From: Desulfobacter sp.
GTDB lineage: Bacteria > Desulfobacterota > Desulfobacteria > Desulfobacterales > Desulfobacteraceae
Assembly (NCBI GenBank): GCA_030145005.1
Contig: JAQYWJ010000098.1
Span: forward strand, 1-7,674
Reading direction: 5' to 3'
Length of the DNA stretch: 7,674 nucleotides
Position 1 is the stretch's first letter. Every line of letters begins with the position of its first letter. A model generated the notes under the pieces. It was given only the letters and a program-made list of their open reading frames with translations. It had not been told where the DNA came from and did no database searches. Shown here piece by piece: positions 1-6,718 of the stretch. The position numbers were made by a program, and so were the translations under genes.

Positions 1-1
1 T

Positions 2-2302
2 TCAAAAATCAAACTGGATACCTTAACCGAAGACTTTTCCGCCATTGTGAACGGTTCGGTTGAGGATGGGCTTGCCTCACAGGATGGAAAATCCATTACC
101 GGCGGTGTCGGCCCGGGTGAAGCAAGTAGCGCCATGGCCCCGGCCCAGATGGGCAAACAGCAGGCGTTGACACAATTTTCTGTTGATTTGACCCAGAACG
201 CAAGGGACGGAAAAATGGACCCTATTCTGGGCAGGGATGAAGAAATCCGGCAAATTGTGGATATTCTTATGCGCAGAAAACAGAACAATCCCATTTTAAC
301 GGGTGAGGCCGGTGTAGGAAAAACTGCGGTGATAGAAGGGTTTGCCCAAAAAATAGCCGCAGGGGATGTTCCGCCCGCATTAAGAGACGTTACAATCAGG
401 GGCCTTGATATCGGTCTGCTTTCAGCCGGCGCCAGTATGAAAGGCGAATTTGAAAATCGCCTCAAACAAGTGATAGAAGAGGTTCAATCCTCCCAAATCC
501 CCATTATTCTTTTTATTGATGAGGCCCACACATTGATCGGCGCAGGCGGGGCTGCAGGCACAGGCGATGCCGCCAATCTGCTCAAACCCGAACTTGCCCG
601 GGGAACCCTGCGGACCATCGCAGCAACCACCTGGGCCGAATATAAAAAATACTTTGAAAAAGACCCTGCTTTAACCCGAAGATTCCAGGTGGTTAAAATC
701 GAAGAGCCGTCACCGAAAAAAGCGTTGCTCATGATACGCGGGCTTGCCAAAACCCTTGAAGCCCATCACAAAGTAATGGTCCTGGATGAAGCCCTTTCGG
801 CCGCAGTCTCCCTGTCCAGCCGGTATATTGCCGGCCGTCAATTGCCGGACAAGGCCATCAGCCTCATTGACACGGCCTGTGCAAGGACCAGCGTCAGCCA
901 GCATACGGTCCCGGCCCAGGTGGATGACAGACGGAAAAAAATTGAAACCCTGGAGACCCAACTTTCCATCCTGGAAAATGAGGAGACCTTAGGCTTTGAG
1001 CACCAAGCAAAAAAAGAAGAGGTGACAGCCCTTTTATCCTCGGTACGTGAAGAATTGTCACAATATGAGGCTACCTGGGAAAAAGAGAAACAACTGGTGG
1101 ATAAAATTCTGGCGTTAAGAAACCAGCTTAGAAGCCAGGGAGAAAACCCGGATGCCCCACGATCCGAAGACGATGAACATCAGGAAGAAAAAAGTCAGGA
1201 AAAGAAAATAGACGCTGAAGAAATCTTTTCCCAGCTCAAGGAGACAGAGGCGGAACTTAAGGAATGCCAGGGGGATTCCCCCCTTATTTCAAGCTGTGTA
1301 GATGCCGTTTGTGTGGGTTCGGTGGTGGAAGACTGGACCGGCATCCCCGTAGGCGGCATGGTAAAAGATGAGATTGCCTCGGTGCTGACCTTAGCAGACC
1401 GGATGGAAGAGCGGGTGGTGGGCCAGCGCCATGCCATGGAAGATATTACCAAACGGATTCAAACCGCCAGGGCCGGGGTGGATAATCCCAACAAACCTAT
1501 AGGGGTTTTTCTTCTGGCCGGGCCAAGCGGCGTGGGAAAAACAGAAACGGCCCTGGCCCTGGCCGAAGCCGTATACGGCGGCGAGCAGAACCTGATCACC
1601 CTCAATATGAGCGAATTCCAGGAAGCGCATACGGTTTCCACCCTGAAAGGGGCGCCTCCGGGTTATGTGGGTTATGGAGAAGGCGGAATACTTACCGAAG
1701 CGGTTCGCCGTCGTCCATACAGTGTGGTATTGCTGGATGAGGTTGAAAAAGCCCATCCGGATGTCCATGAAGTCTTTTTTCAGGTATTTGACAAGGGCAT
1801 GATGGAAGATGGCGAAGGCCGCCTCATTGATTTTAAAAACACCATTATTCTGCTGACCTGCAATGTGGGCGCGGATCTGATCATCAACATGTGCAAAGAT
1901 CCGGAACTGATGCCCGATGCCGAGGGTATTGCCAAGGCCCTGCGTCCTTCCCTGCTAAAGGTATTTCCAGCGGCTTTATTAGGAAGGCTTGTGACCATTC
2001 CCTATTATCCCATCAGCGATGAAATGCTCAATGTTATTATCCGGCTGCAGCTTAAACGGATTCAGAATCGACTCTCTGAAACCAGAAATATTGAATTTAC
2101 ATATACAGCGGATGTAATTAAATTGATTACCGAACGGTGCACGGAACTGGAAAGCGGGGCCAGAATGGTTGATGCCATATTGACCAATACATTGTTACCT
2201 GCCGTCAGCCATGCCTATTTGACATCTATTGTAGAGGGAAACGAGATATCAAAAATGCATGTCGGGGTAAGTGAAGGCGATTTTAGCTATAAAATCGACT
2301 GA
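2..2302 (+). CDS. clpV: T6SS sheath-recycling AAA+ ATPase ClpV/TssH (5' end outside window)
   Basis: Hexameric ClpB/Hsp100-type ATPase of the cytoplasm that disassembles contracted TssB/TssC sheath so it can be reused. The frame is open to the left edge (16 codons before any GTG at 47 read as KIKLDTLTEDFSAI), so the gene starts outside the window and about 766 residues are visible; the missing part should be the N-domain that binds TssC. Visible domains: AAA-1 with Walker A GEAGVGKT (nt 302-325), Walker B ILFIDEAH (about 509-529) and an arginine pair in ALTRRF (about 668-685); a coiled-coil middle domain (about 923-1270); AAA-2 with Walker A GPSGVGKT (1520-1543), the substrate-loop motif GYVGYGEGG, Walker B VVLLDE (1724-1741) and sensor-2 region SGAR. 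The WTGIPVGGM, NMSEFQEAHTVS and late GARMVDAILTNTLLP stretches are ClpV hallmarks that separate it from housekeeping ClpB. It heads the vgrG-DUF4123 block, 20 nt before the preferred vgrG start. Identification is very secure. Confidence 0.97.
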   Translation, partial: SKIKLDTLTEDFSAIVNGSVEDGLASQDGKSITGGVGPGEASSAMAPAQMGKQQALTQFSVDLTQNARDGKMDPILGRDEEIRQIVDILMRRKQNNPILTGEAGVGKTAVIEGFAQKIAAGDVPPALRDVTIRGLDIGLLSAGASMKGEFENRLKQVIEEVQSSQIPIILFIDEAHTLIGAGGAAGTGDAANLLKPELARGTLRTIAATTWAEYKKYFEKDPALTRRFQVVKIEEPSPKKALLMIRGLAKTLEAHHKVMVLDEALSAAVSLSSRYIAGRQLPDKAISLIDTACARTSVSQHTVPAQVDDRRKKIETLETQLSILENEETLGFEHQAKKEEVTALLSSVREELSQYEATWEKEKQLVDKILALRNQLRSQGENPDAPRSEDDEHQEEKSQEKKIDAEEIFSQLKETEAELKECQGDSPLISSCVDAVCVGSVVEDWTGIPVGGMVKDEIASVLTLADRMEERVVGQRHAMEDITKRIQTARAGVDNPNKPIGVFLLAGPSGVGKTETALALAEAVYGGEQNLITLNMSEFQEAHTVSTLKGAPPGYVGYGEGGILTEAVRRRPYSVVLLDEVEKAHPDVHEVFFQVFDKGMMEDGEGRLIDFKNTIILLTCNVGADLIINMCKDPELMPDAEGIAKALRPSLLKVFPAALLGRLVTIPYYPISDEMLNVIIRLQLKRIQNRLSETRNIEFTYTADVIKLITERCTELESGARMVDAILTNTLLPAVSHAYLTSIVEGNEISKMHVGVSEGDFSYKID

Positions 2303-2311
2303 TTTAAAAAA

Positions 2312-2316
2312 AGGGG
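2312..2316 (+). promoter_or_regulatory. Ribosome binding site that decides the vgrG start
   Basis: The sequence AGGGG ends directly against an ATG at 2317 and lies 6 nt before a second in-frame ATG at 2323. Normal Shine-Dalgarno spacing favours the second ATG, giving the N-terminus MADNTQENRQ. The difference is only two residues. Confidence 0.6.
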
Positions 2317-2322
2317 ATGACC

Positions 2323-4548
2323 ATGGCCGATAACACCCAGGAAAACAGACAAATAGAACTTGTTACCCCCCTTGGAAAAGATGTACTGCTGTTAATTGAA
2401 GCCGGCGTTAACGAAAGCATATCCGAACTGTTCACGATTGATTTGGATCTGCTCAGCGAAGATGCCGATATAGATTTTGAATCTATTTTGGGGAAACAGG
2501 TGACAATCAAATTGGGACTGCCCAACGATAAAATTCGTTATTTTAACGGATTTGTGGGGCATTTTCAGGGGGGAGGCATCAAACATGGATTGTCTCATTA
2601 TCAAGCCCGGATTTATCCCTGGTTATGGTTCTTGACCCATACCCATGACTGCCGGATATTCCAGAATAAAACCGTGCCCGATATCATTAAGCAAATTTTT
2701 GAAGATTTGAGTTTTAATGATGTGGAATACCGTCTGACAGAAGAATACAGGGAATGGGAATACTGCGTACAGTACCGGGAATCGGATTTTAATTTTGTCA
2801 GCCGTCTTATGGAGCATGAGGGCATTTTTTATTATTTTATCCATGAAGAGGAACGCCATACCCTGATTTTGGCGGATTCCAATGCCTCTGTTCAACCCTA
2901 TGACGGATTTGAAACCATTCCTTTTGCTGTCACCGATGCATCCGGGTCTTTTGTCACCCGGGAGGCGATCCGCTCCGTCCATATGGAAAAACATCTGCAT
3001 TCCGGTGCCTTTACACAAAGGGATTTTGATTTCAAGGTGCCGGGAAAGAATCTGACGACCCTTCACGGTATTGCAAGAAAACATGATCATTCAGAATATG
3101 AAATATATGAATATCCAGGTCGTTACAAAGAATCCGGTCATGGAGAAGTCTATACCCGGGCCAGAATTGAAGCCATTCGGGCCGGGTATGAAACCATATC
3201 CTGTGAATCCGATGCCAGGGGCATTGCCGCAGGCAGTTATTTTGAACTGACCGACCACCCGCGGTCCCTTTTTAACAAAAGTTTTCTTGTGAGATCGGCT
3301 GTCCATCAATTATCCACCAGTTTGGGGTTTCAATCCGGTGTCCCCATCAACACTTCAGGATACAACGCACATTTTACCGCCATTGACTTTGACACCCCCT
3401 ACCGGTCTGCCGAAAAAACCTGGAAGCCCATGGTGGAAGGTCCCCAGACCGCCATTGTCTGCGGTCCCAGCGGCGATGAAATTTACACGGATCAATACGG
3501 ACGGGTTAAAGTTCAGTTCCACTGGGACAGAGAGGGACAACGGGACGAAAACAGTTCCTGCTGGATTCGGGTTTCCCAGATATGGGCCGGGAAAAAATGG
3601 GGCGGCATGTATATTCCCAGAATCGGCCAGGAAGTTATTGTGGAATTTCTGGAAGGAGACCCGGACCAACCCATTATTACCGGCCGTGTTTACAACGGCA
3701 AGGCAATGCCCCCCTATCCGTTACCCGAGGAAAAAACAAAATCCACCATAAAATCGGACTCGTCCAAGGGCGGTAATGGATTTAACGAAATCCGGTTTGA
3801 GGATAAAAAGGGGGCTGAACAACTCTTTTTTCACGCCCAGCGGAATATGGATATCCATGTGAACAACAACGCCTTTGAATCCGTCCTGGGTAATTGCCAT
3901 CAAACCGTTGGAGGAAAGGACAGCGGTGACAGAAAAGAACTGATTGGCGGAGATAACCATTACAGGGTTGTCGGGGATCGCATCAGCAAAGTTCAGAGCA
4001 ATGACAATTTAACCGTCGAAGCGGACCGTATGCAGGAAATTACCGGAGATGACAGTCTTACTGTCAAAGGTGATATATTGACCGAAACCCAAGGAAACCA
4101 TCACCTTAAAGTCGACTTAAACAGTGAGCGGGAAATAGGGTTAAACTATAAAATAAAAGCCGGCAACACAGCGTTCATCCAAGCACCCTTTATCAAGCTT
4201 GAGGCCAACGGGACTCTGGAATTGGCCTGTGGCTCATCTTCCATTATCCTGACACCGGCGGCCATATTTATCAATGGTACATTGACCAATATAAACAGCG
4301 GCTCAGGCCCGCCGGTATCATCGTCATCCGCATCCTGCATGTCACCACAGCCCCCTGATTTACCCAAGGACCCAACGCCGGCGGATAATGCAAAGCCTGG
4401 TGAACCGCCGGATAAGAAGCCCCAGGCGGTTTATTCTCAAAATCAAACCCCGGCATCAAAAGTTTTACACCAGGCAGCAGAAGACGGCACGCCATTTTGT
4501 GAAGAGTGTGAAAAGGCGGCCCAACAAGCGGCTAACGAGGAATCATAA
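2323..4548 (+). CDS. vgrG: T6SS spike protein VgrG/TssI with C-terminal adaptor tail
   Basis: Trimeric spike on the Hcp tube, which carries effectors into the target cell. Numbering from ATG 2323 (741 aa): gp27-like base domain about 1-380 (including CRIFQNKTVPDII and YREWEYCVQYRESDFNFVSRL, typical of VgrG); gp5-like OB fold about 385-465 (DQYGRVKVQFHWD, WAGKKWGGMYIPRIGQEV, GDPDQPIITGRVYN); then a gp5-type beta-helix needle about 480-655 with short repeats such as GDNHYRVVGD and GDDSLTVKGD. The last 80 or so residues form a Pro/Ser-rich linker and a tail ending with PFCEECEKA (Cys 726 and 729), with no recognisable enzyme domain, so this is not an obvious evolved VgrG. Start choice: an in-frame ATG at 2317 also exists, but the AGGGG at 2312-2316 abuts it and sits 6 nt before ATG 2323, so 2323 is preferred. 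The gene lies between clpV and the DUF4123 adaptor on the same strand and is likely cotranscribed with both. Confidence 0.97.
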   Translation: MADNTQENRQIELVTPLGKDVLLLIEAGVNESISELFTIDLDLLSEDADIDFESILGKQVTIKLGLPNDKIRYFNGFVGHFQGGGIKHGLSHYQARIYPWLWFLTHTHDCRIFQNKTVPDIIKQIFEDLSFNDVEYRLTEEYREWEYCVQYRESDFNFVSRLMEHEGIFYYFIHEEERHTLILADSNASVQPYDGFETIPFAVTDASGSFVTREAIRSVHMEKHLHSGAFTQRDFDFKVPGKNLTTLHGIARKHDHSEYEIYEYPGRYKESGHGEVYTRARIEAIRAGYETISCESDARGIAAGSYFELTDHPRSLFNKSFLVRSAVHQLSTSLGFQSGVPINTSGYNAHFTAIDFDTPYRSAEKTWKPMVEGPQTAIVCGPSGDEIYTDQYGRVKVQFHWDREGQRDENSSCWIRVSQIWAGKKWGGMYIPRIGQEVIVEFLEGDPDQPIITGRVYNGKAMPPYPLPEEKTKSTIKSDSSKGGNGFNEIRFEDKKGAEQLFFHAQRNMDIHVNNNAFESVLGNCHQTVGGKDSGDRKELIGGDNHYRVVGDRISKVQSNDNLTVEADRMQEITGDDSLTVKGDILTETQGNHHLKVDLNSEREIGLNYKIKAGNTAFIQAPFIKLEANGTLELACGSSSIILTPAAIFINGTLTNINSGSGPPVSSSSASCMSPQPPDLPKDPTPADNAKPGEPPDKKPQAVYSQNQTPASKVLHQAAEDGTPFCEECEKAAQQAANEES

Positions 4549-4554
4549 CTTTCC

Positions 4555-5091
4555 ATGAATAAAAATCAGCGCATAGACAGGATTTATAAGGAATTGTTTT
4601 CCGTTCCAAAGACAAAGACATATGCCGTACTTGACGGGGCATCCATCAAAGATCTGCTGCTCTACCTTGATGAATATGAACCCGACTGCTTTTGCCTGTA
4701 CACTGGAGAATTACCCCATGATGTGGAAGAGGCCGCGCCCTACCTCGTCCACCTTGAAAAAGAGAACCCGTTTACCCGCTGGGTCATAGAAAACGGTTGG
4801 GGAAATCACTGGGGGATTTTTGCACTTTGCCCGGAAAACATTAAGGCTGCCCGGAAACATTTTAGATCTCTTATCAGAGTCAAAGATCCCGACGGAAAAC
4901 GCCTGTTTTTCAGATTTTATGATCCCCGGGTATTAAACATATATCTGCCAACCTGCAATGAAAAGGAGCTCGCTGCGGTCTTTGGTCCGGTTGTCTGTTT
5001 TATTACTGAAGAAGACCCAAACCGACTTCTCAGATTTAATCCAAACGTGGCAGATGGAATCATTGCATATGAAACGATTGAAATTGGTTGA
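4555..5091 (+). CDS. DUF4123 T6SS effector adaptor/chaperone (Tap/TEC family)
   Basis: A 178-aa soluble protein of the DUF4123 family, whose characterised members bind a specific effector and the tip or tail of a cognate VgrG to load the cargo. Family features visible: an early YAVLDGAS segment (about residues 23-30), LYTGELPHDVEEAAPYLVHL (about 49-68), the GWGNHWGIF block (about 81-89), DPDGKRLFFRFYDPRVLNIYLP (about 111-132) and a late FGPV...ITEEDP region; the FRFYDPRVL core is highly characteristic. No signal peptide or membrane segment. The ATG lies 6 nt after the vgrG stop, which implies translational linkage; the nearest purine-rich stretch (GAGG, 4537-4540) is 14 nt upstream, so the ribosome site is weak. 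Unusually, no effector gene follows: the next gene converges from the opposite strand. The family call is firm; the cargo is unknown. Confidence 0.93.
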   Translation: MNKNQRIDRIYKELFSVPKTKTYAVLDGASIKDLLLYLDEYEPDCFCLYTGELPHDVEEAAPYLVHLEKENPFTRWVIENGWGNHWGIFALCPENIKAARKHFRSLIRVKDPDGKRLFFRFYDPRVLNIYLPTCNEKELAAVFGPVVCFITEEDPNRLLRFNPNVADGIIAYETIEIG

Positions 5092-5096
5092 TGATA

Positions 5097-5126
5097 TAAT
5101 TTTGAAAATCGAAAAATACAAAATTA
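5097..5126 (+). terminator. AT-rich inverted repeat between convergent genes, possible weak terminator
   Basis: Arms TAATTTTG (5097-5104) and CAAAATTA (5119-5126) are perfectly complementary over 8 bp with a 14-nt A-rich loop, placed 5 nt after the DUF4123 stop and 14 nt before the end of the convergent PAAR gene. The stem is AT-rich and lacks a GC core, so a role in termination for either transcript is only suggested. AT-rich DNA produces such repeats by chance. Confidence 0.25.
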
Positions 5127-5139
5127 AAAACCGACTTTA

Positions 5140-5427
5140 TCAGCCGATAATCGTAGTAGGATGCCCTGAGACAATAACGCCGCCATGGGCGGTCTGATCT
5201 CCTATCCTGGCTGCGGGCATGCCGCCGATGATCACGGAGGTAGACCCCATGACAATAGTATCCGGAGGGCCTACGCAGGTTGCCATGTCACCCACCCGGG
5301 CGGCAGGCAATCCCCCAATTAGGACTGTAAAGCATCCCGGCGGCAGTATGGGACCGCTGACATGGGGGACAGTGCCGGTCACCATTGGGCAGGTGTGCAT
5401 ATCTCCAACTCTTGCGGCAGGTGGCAT
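5140..5427 (-). CDS. PAAR-domain T6SS spike-tip protein
   Basis: A 95-aa stand-alone PAAR protein, the sharpening cone that caps the VgrG trimer and can carry effectors. The motif P-A-A-R-(V/I)-G-D occurs three times (from about residues 3, 41 and 71), marking the internal structural repeats; glycine-rich segments VLIGGLPAAR, VIIGGMPAAR and the end GHPTTIIG are typical. PAAR cones bind zinc with three His and one Cys; here His11, His22, Cys51 and His81 are plausible ligands (an inference from spacing). There is no N- or C-terminal toxin extension. The start is well supported: AAAGGAG (complement of 5434-5440) lies 6 nt upstream of the ATG. It is the last visible gene of the phosphatase-kinase operon, 33 nt after the end of the shifted kinase tail, and converges on the vgrG-adaptor block. 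Confidence 0.95.
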   Translation of the reverse strand: MPPAARVGDMHTCPMVTGTVPHVSGPILPPGCFTVLIGGLPAARVGDMATCVGPPDTIVMGSTSVIIGGMPAARIGDQTAHGGVIVSGHPTTIIG

Positions 5428-5460
5428 TGGGAACTCCTTTGTATTAAGAATTCTTCAGAT

Positions 5461-5763
5461 TTAATTTTTTATCTGTACAATCCTTGTATCAACACGCCAG
5501 TCCTTGTTGACCGAACTGAGCATCCGAAACATTAAATTTTCGCAGAATTCACAGGCCCGGTCTTGGACATAGGACCAACTGCGAAATCCTGTCTTCTTTG
5601 AAAGAGTATAGCCGAATTTGTCCAACAGTTCATTATTTTTTAACAAAACCAGGGATAAAATCAACGACCATGAAAAGAATGAACGGTCCGAATCCGATTT
5701 AGGAAGCGCTTTCGGGGGACGATCTTCCTTATGTTCCGGAACCTGATTTTCCTGAACAACAGG
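5461..5763 (-). pseudogene. Frame-shifted C-terminal extension of the kinase
   Basis: In the frame one base off from the kinase, 100 codons run without a stop from the end of the catalytic domain to a TAA at 5461-5463, 33 nt before the PAAR start. The translation has a charged, proline-containing linker (VPEHKEDRPPKALPKSDSD), a short hydrophobic stretch (FFSWSLILSLVLL, 13 residues, short for a membrane helix), then a region with WSYVQDRACEFCENLMF and NKDWRVDTRIVQ. It has no convincing start codon or ribosome site of its own; the nearest in-frame ATGs lie inside the kinase domain or late in the tail. I therefore read it as the detached end of the kinase gene, joined if one C is removed from the C4 run at 5762-5765. 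I do not recognise the domain. Alternatives: fortuitous open frame, or translation by +1 slippage. Confidence 0.5.
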
Positions 5764-6604
5764 GGATGAGCATCCTGAGGTCATCAAGCATGGCCAAAGC
5801 AGTTGAGTATCGCTTATCGGGGTCTTTTGCAAGCGCCTTATCCATAATCCGGTCCAACTCAAAGGAAAGTCCGGAAACAATTTTGGACGGCGGGATATGT
5901 GCCTGGTTTATAATTTTATTCATGGCCTGATGGGGAGGGCCTTCAAAGGGTTTGCGACCCGTCAGGCACTGGTAGAAAACAATGCCGGCAGAAAAAATGT
6001 CAGAGCGCGAATCCACATGTTTCCCATTCACCACTTCAGGAGACATGTAGCTAGGGGTTCCTAAAAGAGGCCCCATCTGGGTTAATTCTGAAGAATCAAT
6101 TTTCGCGATACCGAAATCAGTTACCTTAATGTCCCCATTTGGGGTGATGATAATGTTTCCAGGCTTGATATCTCTGTGGACAATGCCCTTGTCATGTGCA
6201 TGCTGTAAAGCGTCAAGCAATTGAATCATCATCCGGATGGTTATGGAAAGGTCTGAGGCCCCGGTTTGTTTCTGTAGAATCTTTTTCAGCTCTTGGCCTT
6301 CAACAAATTCCATCGCAATAAAAATAGTTTTTTGATCTTCCCCGAAATCATAAACCGATACTATATTGGGATGGTTCAAACGGCCTGTAATTTTGGCTTC
6401 CTGCTTAAACCTGTCTATGGATGAGGCAACGGATGGATCGTCCATGTTCAAGATATAGGGACTGATGGTTTTTAGGGCAACAGATTGCTCAATAGACGGA
6501 TCAAATCCTTTATAAACCATGCCCATGGCACCTTGGCCCAATTTTGATACAATTTTATATTTTCCCAGAAACCTTTGGGAGGATAACTCGTCAACTTGCT
6601 TCAT
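5729..6604 (-). CDS. ppkA: Hanks-type Ser/Thr protein kinase, PpkA-like T6SS regulator
   Basis: A 291-aa kinase expected to phosphorylate T6SS regulators; in characterised systems PpkA phosphorylates the FHA-domain protein Fha and so switches the apparatus on. All catalytic elements are intact: Gly-rich loop LGQGAMGMVYKG (22-33), VALK lysine 45, helix-C Glu69, HRDIKPGN (143-150, catalytic Asp145), DFG (163-165), activation segment with GTPSYMSPE (182-190) and the DSRSDIFSAGIV region. Start: GAGG (complement of 6610-6613) is 5 nt before the ATG, and an in-frame stop lies a little upstream. The frame ends in IPCCSGKSGSGT straight after the catalytic domain, without a transmembrane or sensor part such as P. 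aeruginosa PpkA has; a neighbouring frame continues for 100 codons, suggesting a frameshift at 5762-5765 (joined length about 380 aa). It is downstream of the phosphatase with a 114-nt gap. Confidence 0.93.
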   Translation of the reverse strand: MKQVDELSSQRFLGKYKIVSKLGQGAMGMVYKGFDPSIEQSVALKTISPYILNMDDPSVASSIDRFKQEAKITGRLNHPNIVSVYDFGEDQKTIFIAMEFVEGQELKKILQKQTGASDLSITIRMMIQLLDALQHAHDKGIVHRDIKPGNIIITPNGDIKVTDFGIAKIDSSELTQMGPLLGTPSYMSPEVVNGKHVDSRSDIFSAGIVFYQCLTGRKPFEGPPHQAMNKIINQAHIPPSKIVSGLSFELDRIMDKALAKDPDKRYSTALAMLDDLRMLIPCCSGKSGSGT

Positions 6605-6718
6605 GAAAACCTCATTCTGACAGGATTTGAATGATCAACTTTATATGAAAGTCAAAATAACTTATTGAATTACCTTCATGTTTCGTTGTGGCTTGAACCT
6701 GGGCATTGATAAACCAAG
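6605..6718 (-). other. Gap between phosphatase and kinase genes, no gene seen
   Basis: This 114-nt spacer holds no open frame with a start and no strong GC hairpin. It contains the 11-bp palindrome AATAACTTATT (6656-6666, + strand) and, on the - strand, a TTGACT hexamer without a good -10 partner at 16-18 nt. A separate promoter for the kinase is therefore possible but not supported. The kinase ribosome site (GAGG) lies at the end of the spacer, 5 nt before its ATG. Confidence 0.4.

Noticed and set aside
1391..1768. A 125-codon - strand open frame opposite the clpV AAA-2 domain
   Set aside because: It mirrors the highly conserved Walker and substrate-loop coding region; no independent evidence for a gene.
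2623..3090. A 155-codon - strand open frame opposite vgrG
   Set aside because: Antisense to conserved VgrG sequence, no recognisable domain and no ribosome site; explained by codon bias of the real gene.
3338..3751. A 137-codon + strand open frame inside vgrG
   Set aside because: It overlaps the strongly supported VgrG OB-fold region in another frame, its translation is rich in Pro/Thr/Arg without any motif, and no ribosome site supports it. It is a shadow frame.
5137..5150. Small hairpin TTATC-AGCC-GATAA at the end of the PAAR gene
   Set aside because: Only 5 bp, AT-rich, partly inside the PAAR coding end and without a T-run; too weak to call a terminator.
4958..5197. A 79-codon + strand frame bridging the end of the DUF4123 gene and the PAAR gene, considered as the missing immunity or effector gene
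   Set aside because: It lies mostly within the DUF4123 coding region and runs antisense into the PAAR gene, with a composition that resembles neither an immunity protein nor a toxin; no ribosome site.
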